The translations under genes were made by a program, and so were the position numbers. Below are positions 1 through 5,273 of a stretch of DNA of 5,273 nt, piece by piece (within the stretch, counting starts at the first letter, position 1; every line of letters begins with the position of its first letter). Location: contig CAZVXI010000203.1 of NCBI GenBank assembly GCA_964631295.1, positions 1-5,273 on the forward strand, written 5' to 3'. The notes under the pieces are model-generated. The model ran no database searches. It had not been told where the DNA came from and saw nothing but the letters and a program-made list of their open reading frames with translations. Source of the stretch: CAZVXI01 sp964631295 (GTDB lineage: Bacteria; Planctomycetota; Phycisphaerae; Phycisphaerales; SM1A02).

Positions 1-133
1 TGAGCCGGGCACCATCATCATACACGCTGTTGCCGTCGGCTGAGGGGATGTGGCTGAACTGCCATTGGATCTTGAATGTGTGCCCTGTCTGCCCGCCCAG
101 AACAGCGGCACGCGGCAGCCGCTCGGGAACGCA
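1..133 (-). other. Coding-looking edge fragment, frame uncertain
   Basis: The minus-strand frame running off the left edge reads protein-like: LGGQTGHTFKIQWQF, then SHIPSADGNSVYDDGARL. It is open from 313 to the edge but has no start codon before a GTG at about 25, so a true gene would need an unusual start or another frame error. The competing plus-strand reading is a gene end, GTIIIHAVAVG followed by TGA at 41-43. I do not recognise a family in either and cannot choose. Confidence 0.2.
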
Positions 134-399
134 GCACGCTTTCTCGCATCTGTCACAGCCCCTGTCGCAAACCCGCGGATTGTCTGTCGGTTTGTGAGCA
201 GGCCGGTGACAAACACCCGGATTGTTCGTCGGTTTGTGAGCGAGGCGGAAAGATGACCTGCAAGGGCGGATTGCTGCGTTCTGAGGCCATTGGCGGCCTC
301 TGCAGCGTGGTTTTTATGACTTTCCAGATGCAGATCAAGTCCGGTTCGGTGTGTGACGATCAGGGAAGTGGCGAAGCCGGCGGACTTCTCATGCCGCTT
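44..399. other. Stretch with no supportable gene
   Basis: About 356 bases downstream of the DCC gene. It holds a two-copy 42-bp tandem repeat (162-245) and a perfect 6-bp hairpin GAGGCC / GGCCTC at 283-300. Open frames exist on both strands but none has a convincing start with family-like sequence. The hairpin is followed, 10 nt later on the plus strand, by TTTTT, too far for a normal terminator. Confidence 0.5.
162..245. repeat. Two-copy 42-bp tandem repeat with foldable units
   Basis: Copies at 162-203 and 204-245 are aligned without gaps and match at 32 of 42 positions; the core (168-199 against 210-241) matches at 28 of 32, ending in the identical GTCGGTTTGTGAGC. Each copy can form a 6-bp stem with a 17-nt loop: GCAAAC/GTTTGT at 167-172/190-195 (one G-U pair) and ACAAAC/GTTTGT at 209-214/232-237. 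The pairing is kept although one stem base differs. The role is unknown; a structured intergenic repeat or regulatory duplication is possible. Confidence 0.6.
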
Positions 400-846
400 T
401 CATCTTTCCTGATCCGCACCGGCATCTGCATCCAGGAACCGCTCGCGCAGCTCCGGCGTCGGCATCATGCACGCATCGCGCCTGCCAAACCAGCGATAGC
501 GGTTTCTGGCGATCACGCCGTACGCCCAGTCGCGCAGCGGCGGGGGGATGATCACGAACACCACCGCCAGTGACCATGGCAGACCGAGCAGCCGGGCCAC
601 GCGGATGGCAGCGCGCGATCGCGTATGCACACCTCTCTCATCGATAAGCACGAGTGAATCGGGAAGTCGATCCTGCGATGTCCCTGCCCGTTCGAGTTCG
701 CGAGTTGCCACATCCGATTGCAGTGATGCAAACAGCAACCGTTCTCGTCGATCACGCCTGATGATCCACTGCACCGCTGCGTTGCAGAGGTTGCACACGC
801 CGTCGAACAACAGAAGCGGTTGTGATCGGCCACTCACCGTGGTCAT
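400..846 (-). CDS. DCC-family (DUF393) thiol-disulfide oxidoreductase-like protein
   Basis: A 148-residue protein of the DCC family, named after its N-terminal DxxCxxC. Here this is FDGVCNLCN with Asp15, Cys18 and Cys21, placed after a beta strand (QPLLLFDG) as in thioredoxin-like folds. The family end YRWFGRRDACMMPTPELRERFL (split here as YRWFGRRDAC and MMPTPELRERFL, 118-138) is also typical. A hydrophobic stretch at 91-102 (WSLAVVFVIIPP) may be a buried helix or a membrane-facing segment. There is no signal peptide. The family is predicted to exchange disulfides, but its substrates are not known. The ATG at 846 shares ATGA with the hydrolase stop, so the two are co-translated. The last residues (DADAGADQER) are a variable tail. 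No convincing terminator follows the TGA at 402-400. Confidence 0.93.
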   Translation of the reverse strand: MTTVSGRSQPLLLFDGVCNLCNAAVQWIIRRDRRERLLFASLQSDVATRELERAGTSQDRLPDSLVLIDERGVHTRSRAAIRVARLLGLPWSLAVVFVIIPPPLRDWAYGVIARNRYRWFGRRDACMMPTPELRERFLDADAGADQER

Positions 847-1738
847 TCATCCCGTCCATTACTCCGTGCATCGCCCGGCTCGAGATGCTCTCGAAACAGT
901 GCGAGCATTTCGTTCCATGCCTGTTTCGATGCTTTCATGTTCGCGCCATCTCTGCCGGTCTGCTGTCGCAGGAATCCGTGCCCGGCACCATCGTACACCT
1001 TGGGCATGTACATCTTGTTGTGTTCCTTCATCGCTTTGGAAGTTGGCTCGACAGTTGATGTCACGCGCGCATCATCGCCGCCATACAGGCCGAGGACCGG
1101 GCAGTTGATCTTTGCCAGTTCATCCGTCTCGCGCGGTGCAGTGCCGTACCAGACAGCCGCGACGTCCAATTTCGGCTGCGCGACTGCATAGGCAAACGTC
1201 GTGCTGCCGCCCCAGCAGAAACCGGTGCATGCGGAGCGCTGTGCCGCGGACGGAAATGCCATGCCCGCTGCGCGCACCGCATCGATCCTGCGGTTGACTT
1301 CCCCGCGATCAAGCTCCCGGATCGCGTTGCGCACAGCATCGCCTTCAAATGAATCTGTTGCCCCGCCTTCGGGCCCCTTGCCGGTGAGAAGATCGGGCGC
1401 GACGGCGATGAACCCTTCAGCGGCAAACTGGTCCGCCACGCCGCGCACCCAGTCGGTCAGGCCGAATATCTCGTGGACGACGATCACGACGGGCGCCTTG
1501 TCTGATCGTTCGGGATAGACGACCCACGTCTTTACTGTATCGATCTTCTGCGCACCGTCCGCCTCGTAGGTGTACTTCACATCAATCCACTCGCCATGTC
1601 GGGGCGAGTCGAGCAATGCCTGTGATGCGTTGTTGGCATCTGGCGGCAGCGCCACATCAGCAGCATCCTGCGCAGCCGCGCCGGTCGTACTTAGGAAAAG
1701 ATGGCAGCCGCGAAGATCATCTGCTCTTTGAATCGCAC
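843..1738 (-). CDS. Exported dienelactone-hydrolase-family protein, frameshift in signal peptide
   Basis: Alpha/beta hydrolase of the dienelactone hydrolase (DLH) family, about 298 residues when repaired. The uninterrupted frame (270 codons from GTG at 1655) has the DLH landmarks: VVHEIFGL (58-65) with the Glu that family members use to tune the nucleophile, the elbow GFCWGG with Cys147, the acid region YGGDD (Asp194/195) and His226 in GAGHGF. Cys, Asp and His match a complete triad, so an active esterase or lactonase is likely; the substrate is unknown. Upstream, this frame reads LSTTGAAAQDAAD, the end of a signal peptide whose start lies in another frame from GTG 1738. One extra base in the A/T run 1696-1699 joins them into a normal signal peptide, cleaved before QDAAD, indicating periplasmic export. 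Either the assembly lost a base or this copy is broken at its start. Its stop overlaps the DCC start by ATGA, indicating coupled translation. Confidence 0.9.
1691..1699 (-). other. Likely one-base deletion site in the hydrolase signal peptide
   Basis: On the minus strand the run TTTT (1699-1696) is followed by CCTAAG. As written, the GTG frame ends at this TAA. With five T the reading becomes AAAIFFLSTTGAAAQDAAD and joins the hydrolase frame. A homopolymer miscall is the simplest explanation; a true mutation is the alternative. Four T is too short for efficient transcriptional slippage. Confidence 0.65.
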
Positions 1739-1750
1739 GTTGTGCTCCTT
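1738..1750 (-). promoter_or_regulatory. Ribosome binding site and GTG start of the hydrolase gene
   Basis: AAGGAG at 1750-1745 lies 6 nt before GTG at 1738-1736. The frame opened by this GTG encodes a signal-peptide start (MRFKEQMIFAAAIF) but stops at TAA 1693-1691. This near-ideal site points to the true start of the hydrolase, whose main frame otherwise begins only at a GTG at 1655 with no ribosome site. Confidence 0.7.
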
Positions 1751-1832
1751 GGTTCTCTGTCGATCACTGTCAATCGCAATGCTGTGGGAATCGGGTGTTG
1801 CCGGGGGTGTGAGGCGATGCTGCTCTTCTGCG

Positions 1833-2381
1833 CTACTCGCTCGTGAGTTGATAAAACTCTTTGCCGACATGCCGAAGCTCACCGGCTGCCACGAGCGCCT
1901 CCCACACATCCGGGGGGTATTCCTGCGGTGCCATGATCGCATCCACACCGTGCCCTCGCCCGCCGGTGAGTGGCCCGACACCGAGTTTGGATTCATGATC
2001 CAGCCGCACGAGTTTGAGCCGCTTGCGAAACGCCTTCATTGCCTTGCGCATTGTTTCCTGATCGATCTCAGGTGCATCGCGATCGTCGCTCGCGTTTGCG
2101 TCTGCTTCAGCCACCGCGGGCTGCCCGCCACGAAGCTGCGCAATGAGCCGCTTGATTCCATCAACATCACGCATGCCGATCAGCCGCATGGCCTCGCGCT
2201 TGTCTGCATCGGTTTTGAGCAGCAGTTTGTGTACATCGCCGAACAGAGGCCCGAGTGCAGCGCCTTCCACCCGCTCGATCTTAGCGACTGTTGCCTCCAG
2301 ATCCGCCAGCACCTGCTTCGCGTCCACAGGCGGCGGCTTGTAGCCGGATCCTTTTTTGTTCTTGCGCTTCGGTTTTGCCAT
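1833..2381 (-). CDS. Conserved-looking hypothetical protein, 182 aa
   Basis: I cannot assign a function. The N-terminus is very basic (MAKPKRKNKKGSGYKPPP), suggesting contact with nucleic acid or the ribosome. Residues 20-85 look helical (VLADLEATVAKIERV, HKLLLKTDADKREAM, GIKRLIAQLRG), perhaps a small helical bundle. Residues 88-108 form an acidic, Ala/Asp-rich linker. The C-terminal module (110-180) is compact: MRKAMKAFRKRLKLVRLDHE, then SKLGVGPLTGG, then a winged-helix-like end, YPPDVWEALVAAGELRHVGKEFYQL. I associate this C-terminal pattern with unannotated Phycisphaerae and other planctomycete proteins, from memory only. There is no signal peptide, membrane segment or Cys, so it is probably cytoplasmic. 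ATG at 2381 has no good Shine-Dalgarno; it is chosen because the basic start follows at once and the frame is coding-like throughout. Confidence 0.8.
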   Translation of the reverse strand: MAKPKRKNKKGSGYKPPPVDAKQVLADLEATVAKIERVEGAALGPLFGDVHKLLLKTDADKREAMRLIGMRDVDGIKRLIAQLRGGQPAVAEADANASDDRDAPEIDQETMRKAMKAFRKRLKLVRLDHESKLGVGPLTGGRGHGVDAIMAPQEYPPDVWEALVAAGELRHVGKEFYQLTSE

Positions 2382-2394
2382 GAGGGAAGCATAG

Positions 2395-2418
2395 TCAGAA
2401 CAAAGCCGCGTTGTCGGC
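2395..2418 (-). terminator. Weak terminator-like hairpin after the thioredoxin-like gene
   Basis: GCCG / CGGC (2418-2415 and 2408-2405) forms a 4-bp stem, 5 with a G-U, with a 6-nt loop, followed on the minus strand by TTTGTTCT. It lies in the 173-nt gap before the 182-residue unknown gene. The stem is short and I see no other feature in the gap. It may be chance. Confidence 0.2.
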
Positions 2419-2554
2419 CGCCTCGGCGATTCCTGATATCGGCTCCATTGCCGATGATCAGTCCGGTTCGATGTCGCCGCTGCAGCGGTTCAGGATCGAC
2501 TGCATCACGAACGAGCGCAGCGAAGTCGCGCGATGGACCGATGTCGTCGCCGCT

Positions 2555-3914
2555 CTACCAGCCATATTCCCAGAGAAATGCAGGCGCAACAGGGGGGTCG
2601 TCTTCAGCAAGAGTGAACAGGAAGCCGATACCGTTGCGGTCAAGGTCGCGCTCGCGGCTGTTGTATCTTGTTCCACCCCAGCGCGAGCCGATCGCTATCA
2701 ACTCGAACGAGCTGAAGGTATTCGCGCTGCGATTCAACGTCGCGGTGCCCAGCAGGTCGGTCTCCACGCCGCGTTCATTCAATGAAGGATCGTGCCGCCG
2801 GCGACTTCGCTCCGGGTTATCCGCAGGTTCTTCATCACCATTGCGTTCGACACCCGGAAAGACCGTCCTGGTTCTGCCGGTGAGTTCGATTGTGATTGAA
2901 TCTTCATCAATCGCAGTGATGCGCGATGTCAGTTCAGCAAGCTGCACGTGCTTCGCATCGAATGAACTCGTCTGGCCGCGCACATTGTCGATGAGATGCA
3001 GGCGGGCAAGGCGCTTGATGAGCCGCTCCGGGACATCCGTCATCTGCCCGACCGCCAGCATGCGCGGGATGAACTGACGCACCTCGCTGGCGCGGAACCA
3101 TGCGTAGTCGCGATTAGATGCATGCCGCCTCCAGTTACGATCGCGGCGCCGGCGTTCATCAGAGTATTTCGCAGGATCGCGAGGCAGATCGCGCGAGTGA
3201 GTGCGCAGTGCAAGGCCGTCCTTCGGATATGCCGCTTCAAGACGCAGTTGCAGGGGACGATTCGTGACCTGCTGCGTCGGCAGATAGCGGGCTTCTTCCG
3301 GCAGTTGTTCCCACTGATCAAGTGCGTATTCGAGCATTGATGCCATTTCGCCCGCGCGGCGTGTGTTCACCGACGCGAGCAGTGTTCCACTGGGCGCAAG
3401 CGCGTAGATTCCCTGGCGCGTATTCGTTGGTTCGGTGCGGCCTGCGTAATGGCCCTGTTCTGCGATCACGCGAAAGAGATCGCACTCGGCACCTTCGCGA
3501 TTCTGCAATCGCCATACTTCATCCGCGCAGGGAACAAAGCTCGCAGCAAGCTGCCGCACGCGCGGGTCGGACCAGACAGACCGCCTGGCTGCAACGCCGT
3601 TGTTTTCATGTGCAGCCGAGCGGGTGACCGTTCATCGCCCAGAGCAGCACGGGCTTGCGCTGCTTCTGTGCATCCATCACACCGGCCCAGAAGCTTGCCC
3701 GCCAGGGGATGTCGCGCCAGCTCTCTGCCTGCTCGCCCGGCGAAAGATATGCACGCCACTGCGCGAATGTCTCGCGATTCAGCGGCGTGTCGTGGGTTGG
3801 CTCGGCAACCGTGGGTGTGCGGTCAGCAGCATCCTGGGCTGCCCCATGCAGCGCAATGCCTCCGGCGACCAGACATGAGAAAACGACACGACCAACTGTA
3901 TGAACACTCACCAT
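2555..3914 (-). CDS. Exported thioredoxin-like protein, frame change at an internal UGA (possible selenoprotein)
   Basis: About 452 residues when the two frames are joined. Residues 1-102 run from ATG at 3914 to TGA at 3608-3606. They comprise a signal peptide (hydrophobic core VVFSCLVAGGIAL, likely cleavage before QDAAD), then a thioredoxin-fold start: SFWAGVMDAQ helix, KPVLLWAMNG strand, and HPLGCT where thioredoxins carry CxxC. The protein then continues one base further on with NNGV, the SVWSDPRV helix, and SFVPCADEVWRLQ, like the SDPEV and RFVPV segments of Thioredoxin_7-type domains. The downstream open frame runs from 3607 to 2555. GHYAG and NTRQGIYAL are also family-like. The remaining about 240 residues have no domain I recognise: an Arg-rich stretch (RRRRDRNWRR), an acidic/Arg linker, and an end with AIGSRWGGTRYN and FLWEYGW. 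The break could be a one-base run-length error over a selenocysteine codon, a plain frameshift, or programmed +1 shifting. Residue 103 is thus Sec or unresolved. The partner and function are unknown; a periplasmic thiol-redox role is inferred. Confidence 0.8.
3572..3608 (-). promoter_or_regulatory. UGA codon with SECIS-like hairpin
   Basis: TGA at 3608-3606 directly follows Gly-Cys-Thr in a redox-motif position. Downstream, CCAGGC (3588-3583) pairs with GTCTGG (3577-3572) over 6 bp with one G-U, leaving the loop GGTCT (3582-3578). The loop begins 23 nt after the TGA. The E. coli fdhF SECIS has GGUCU in its loop, and bacterial SECIS loops usually lie roughly 16-37 nt after UGA with a G near the loop start, so this fits. 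Against it, the protein frame downstream requires one base fewer between the TGA and the rest. Deleting one A from the AAAA run (3606-3603) solves that and keeps UGA in frame. No SelB or tRNA-Sec gene is visible in the window. Confidence 0.45.
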
Positions 3915-3941
3915 GGCGGCTCCTCGATGCTGCCGATTGTA
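3914..3941 (-). promoter_or_regulatory. Ribosome binding site (and possible -10 box) of the thioredoxin-like gene
   Basis: GAGGAG at 3925-3920 lies 5 nt before the ATG at 3914-3912. This decides the start over an in-frame ATG 25 codons further upstream, which would put a polar, Arg-rich stretch ahead of the signal peptide. TACAAT at 3941-3936 looks like a -10 box just after the preceding terminator; no good -35 is visible and it would leave a very short leader. The ribosome site is firm and the promoter part is weak. Confidence 0.5.
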
Positions 3942-3980
3942 CGGCCTTGCCACCAGGCGAGGTTGCACGGAATCCTCCAA

Positions 3981-4015
3981 CCAATACAAAGCCCCGCGCC
4001 AATGCGACGCGGGGC
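3981..4015 (-). terminator. Intrinsic terminator after the RRM gene
   Basis: The inverted repeat GCCCCGCG / CGCGGGGC at 3991-3998 and 4008-4015 is perfect over 8 bp with a 9-nt loop. On the minus strand it is followed by TTTGTATTGG (3990-3981), a T-rich run. It begins 49 nt downstream of the RRM stop and lies before the thioredoxin-like gene, so it probably separates the two transcription units. The T run is interrupted, so termination may be incomplete. Confidence 0.8.
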
Positions 4016-4063
4016 AGTGTTGCTGGCTTGCTTGTGGGGGCTGTCGCCTTCCGACGAACTGGC

Positions 4064-4354
4064 TTACCAGCCGCCGCGCCGACCGCCGCCGCCGCCGCCA
4101 CCGCCACGACTGTCGTTGCGGGGCTTGGCCTCGTTGACCTGCAGGTCACGGCCATCGACATTCTGCCCATCCATGGCTGCCATGGCGGAGGGAGCACCTT
4201 CATTGTCCATTTCGACAAAGACAAAACCGCGCGAGCGGCCGGTTTCGCGATCAGTGATCACCGCCGTGGACTGCACGTTGCCGTGCGCGCCGAACAGTTC
4301 CTGCAAACGACCCTCGTTCGTGTCAAACGACAAATTTCCTACGTACAACTTCAT
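4064..4354 (-). CDS. Small RRM-domain RNA-binding protein, glycine-rich tail
   Basis: A 96-residue single-RRM protein of the type found in cyanobacteria, planctomycetes and other bacteria. It binds single-stranded RNA in the cytoplasm; such proteins are often linked to cold response or mRNA handling, but the target here is unknown. RNP2 is LYVGNL (residues 3-8) and RNP1 is RGFVFVEM (42-49), giving the expected aromatic residues Tyr4, Phe44 and Phe46. The RRM ends near residue 77. A short tail from 78 is Arg/Gly-rich with eight consecutive glycines and ends GRRGGW, like plant and cyanobacterial glycine-rich RNA-binding proteins. The start at MKLYVGNL is chosen because the RRM beta-1 strand begins there, as in the family. 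Its upstream GGAA is a weak ribosome site, and an in-frame ATG 27 codons upstream has a better one, so an N-terminal extension is possible. An intrinsic terminator lies 49 nt past the stop. Confidence 0.93.
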   Translation of the reverse strand: MKLYVGNLSFDTNEGRLQELFGAHGNVQSTAVITDRETGRSRGFVFVEMDNEGAPSAMAAMDGQNVDGRDLQVNEAKPRNDSRGGGGGGGGRRGGW

Positions 4355-4534
4355 GTGAGTTTCCGTTCCTGGTAGGCCTGAGAAATGTAAACCGGTGCGT
4401 GATCTCAGGCGAGGCATCAGGCGTCGGACAATCATGGAGTCTCCTGCCGTCAGCAGAAGGCCAACTCCATCTCGAATGAGCAGCGTAGGCCAGGCTCCGG
4501 ACTGGCGTTGGATAATTCTGTTGCTTTCTTTCGT
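4355..4534 (-). other. Intergenic region between typA and the RRM gene
   Basis: Gap of 180 nt. It contains a possible 7-bp stem (one G-U pair) at 4441-4459, without a following T run, so it is not a convincing terminator. It also contains an ATG at 4435-4433 that is in frame with the RRM gene and has a good AGGAG at 4445-4441, 5 nt upstream. A TACATT at 4389-4384 resembles a -10 box but has no recognisable -35, so I do not call a promoter. Confidence 0.4.
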
Positions 4535-5273
4535 TCAGCCCGCAGCGCCTGCAGTGGCGGTCTTCTGGTGGCGATCGGCTCGCTTGCGATCAGACTCACT
4601 GAGCAGCCGCTTGCGAAGGCGAATCGATTGCGGCGTGATTTCCACCATTTCATCACCCTCTATGTACTCCAGCGCCGCTTCGAGCGACATCAAACGAGGC
4701 GCTTTGAGTGTCTGCGTGGCTTCCTTGTTCGACTCACGTACATTGCTGAATGCCTTGCCCTTCACGACATTCACGCCCATGTCATTGTCGCGGCTGTTTT
4801 CACCAACGATCTGCCCTGCGTATATCTGATCCTGTGGCTGGATAAACATCACCCCGCGCTCTGAGAGATTCAGCAGCGAATACGTCGTTGCCTGCCCGGT
4901 GTCGATGGCGATCATCACACCATTCGCCCGGCCGTGATTGATCTGCCGGCGCGGTGCGTACTTCTGAAACGAGTGATACATAACGGCCTGCCCAGCCGTC
5001 GCGGTGAGCATTCTGCTGCGCAGGCCGATCAACCCGCGTGCCGGAATTTCACATTCAACATGCATGCGGTCGCCACGCTGATCGATCGACTGAATCTCCC
5101 CGCCGCGCGAGCCGAGCAGTTCGAGCGCTGCGCCCATGCCCGATTCATCGGTATCAACGACGAGCAGTTCGATCGGCTCGCACATGACGCCGTCAATCTC
5201 TTTTTCGATCACCTGCGGCCTGCCGACGGACAGTTCATACCCCTCGCGGCGCATATTCTCCAGCAGGATGCCC
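4535..5273 (-). CDS. typA: Translational GTPase TypA/BipA, C-terminal part (5'-partial)
   Basis: Ribosome-associated GTPase of the elongation-factor family, involved in ribosome assembly and stress or cold adaptation; it acts in the cytoplasm on the 70S/50S particle. The window holds only about the last 245 residues of a protein that is usually near 600, so the GTP-binding domain and start lie beyond the right edge. Recognised from the family signature ENMRREGYEL just inside the edge, the EF-G domain-V-like stretch ELLVVDTDESGMG, the ARGLIGLRS segment, the TypA-specific C-terminal domain with YAGQIVGENSR, and the end ITPQSIRLRKRLL. The ATG at 5254 is an internal Met of ENMRREGYEL, not the start, and the frame stays open to the edge. 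A charged tail (SDRKRADRHQ) precedes TGA. The RRM gene follows on the same strand after about 180 nt. No clear terminator separates them. Confidence 0.96.
   Translation of the reverse strand, partial: GILLENMRREGYELSVGRPQVIEKEIDGVMCEPIELLVVDTDESGMGAALELLGSRGGEIQSIDQRGDRMHVECEIPARGLIGLRSRMLTATAGQAVMYHSFQKYAPRRQINHGRANGVMIAIDTGQATTYSLLNLSERGVMFIQPQDQIYAGQIVGENSRDNDMGVNVVKGKAFSNVRESNKEATQTLKAPRLMSLEAALEYIEGDEMVEITPQSIRLRKRLLSESDRKRADRHQKTATAGAAG

Noticed and set aside
283..315. GAGGCC/GGCCTC hairpin followed by TTTTT as a plus-strand terminator
   Set aside because: The T run starts 10 nt after the stem, and no plus-strand gene is supported upstream within the window except an uncertain edge.
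1738..1832. TTGACA-like sequence upstream of the hydrolase as a promoter
   Set aside because: No -10 box at a proper distance before the ribosome site, so a promoter cannot be supported.
2411..2785. Plus-strand open frame of 124 codons, partly in the gap after the thioredoxin-like gene
   Set aside because: Its first third looks mildly protein-like, but most of it is antisense to the well-supported C-terminus (FLWEYGW end), and no ribosome site or family pattern is visible.
1701..3077. Long plus-strand open frame of 458 codons
   Set aside because: It lies opposite the unknown gene and the thioredoxin-like gene, is Ser/Arg/Cys-rich with no recognisable motif, and looks like an antisense shadow of GC-rich coding sequence.
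4074..4105. Repeated GCC/CCG run as a microsatellite or separate repeat element
   Set aside because: It is the glycine-rich tail of the RRM protein in coding frame, normal for this type.
3449..4375. Plus-strand open frame of 308 codons
   Set aside because: It covers the antisense of the RRM gene, a terminator and the thioredoxin start; low-complexity Ala/Thr/Arg content reflects the reverse of the Gly codons.
4441..4459. Seven-bp stem as a terminator for typA
   Set aside because: No T run follows on the minus strand, and its 3' arm carries the ribosome site of the alternative RRM start.
1..5273. CRISPR array, tRNA, rRNA, insertion sequence or attachment site
   Set aside because: No regularly spaced repeats, no cloverleaf or rRNA-like stretch, no transposase motif and no terminal inverted repeats were seen.

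Overview
All supportable genes lie on the minus strand. Reading leftwards from the right edge they are: the C-terminal part of the translational GTPase TypA/BipA, a small glycine-rich RRM RNA-binding protein, a strong intrinsic terminator, an exported thioredoxin-like protein whose reading frame changes at a UGA codon, a 182-residue protein of unknown function, an exported dienelactone-hydrolase-like protein whose signal peptide is shifted out of frame, and a DCC-family (DUF393) thiol-disulfide protein. The last two overlap by ATGA. The gene content, moderately high GC and the style of the unknown proteins suggest a bacterium of the Planctomycetota, perhaps Phycisphaerae. This is recognition from memory, not a search result.

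Right part (about 3990-5273): housekeeping genes typA and the RRM gene, closed by a perfect 8-bp GC-rich hairpin followed by a T-rich run on the minus strand. Middle (about 1690-3914): the thioredoxin-like protein starts with a signal peptide and reads in frame to Gly-Cys-Thr, then meets TGA at 3608-3606. The rest of the protein (about 350 codons) continues in another frame, entered by dropping one base. Removing one A from the run of four that overlaps the TGA would give Cys-Thr-UGA-Asn-Asn-Gly. A hairpin starting 17 nt past the TGA has its GGUCU loop 23 nt past it, and GGUCU is the loop sequence of the E. coli fdhF SECIS element. A selenocysteine redox motif (C-x-U) hidden by a run-length error is therefore a serious possibility. 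The dienelactone-hydrolase-like gene shows a similar one-base problem in another run of four A/T, where one missing base separates a well-placed start and signal peptide from the mature protein.

Left part (1-842): the DCC gene, then about 400 bases with no gene I can support. This stretch holds a two-copy 42-bp tandem repeat in which each copy can fold, and an ambiguous coding-looking edge.

The thioredoxin-like, hydrolase and DCC proteins share a thiol/redox or exported theme (two signal peptides ending in the same QDAAD stretch, a Cys nucleophile, a CxxC). Whether they work together is only inference from proximity.
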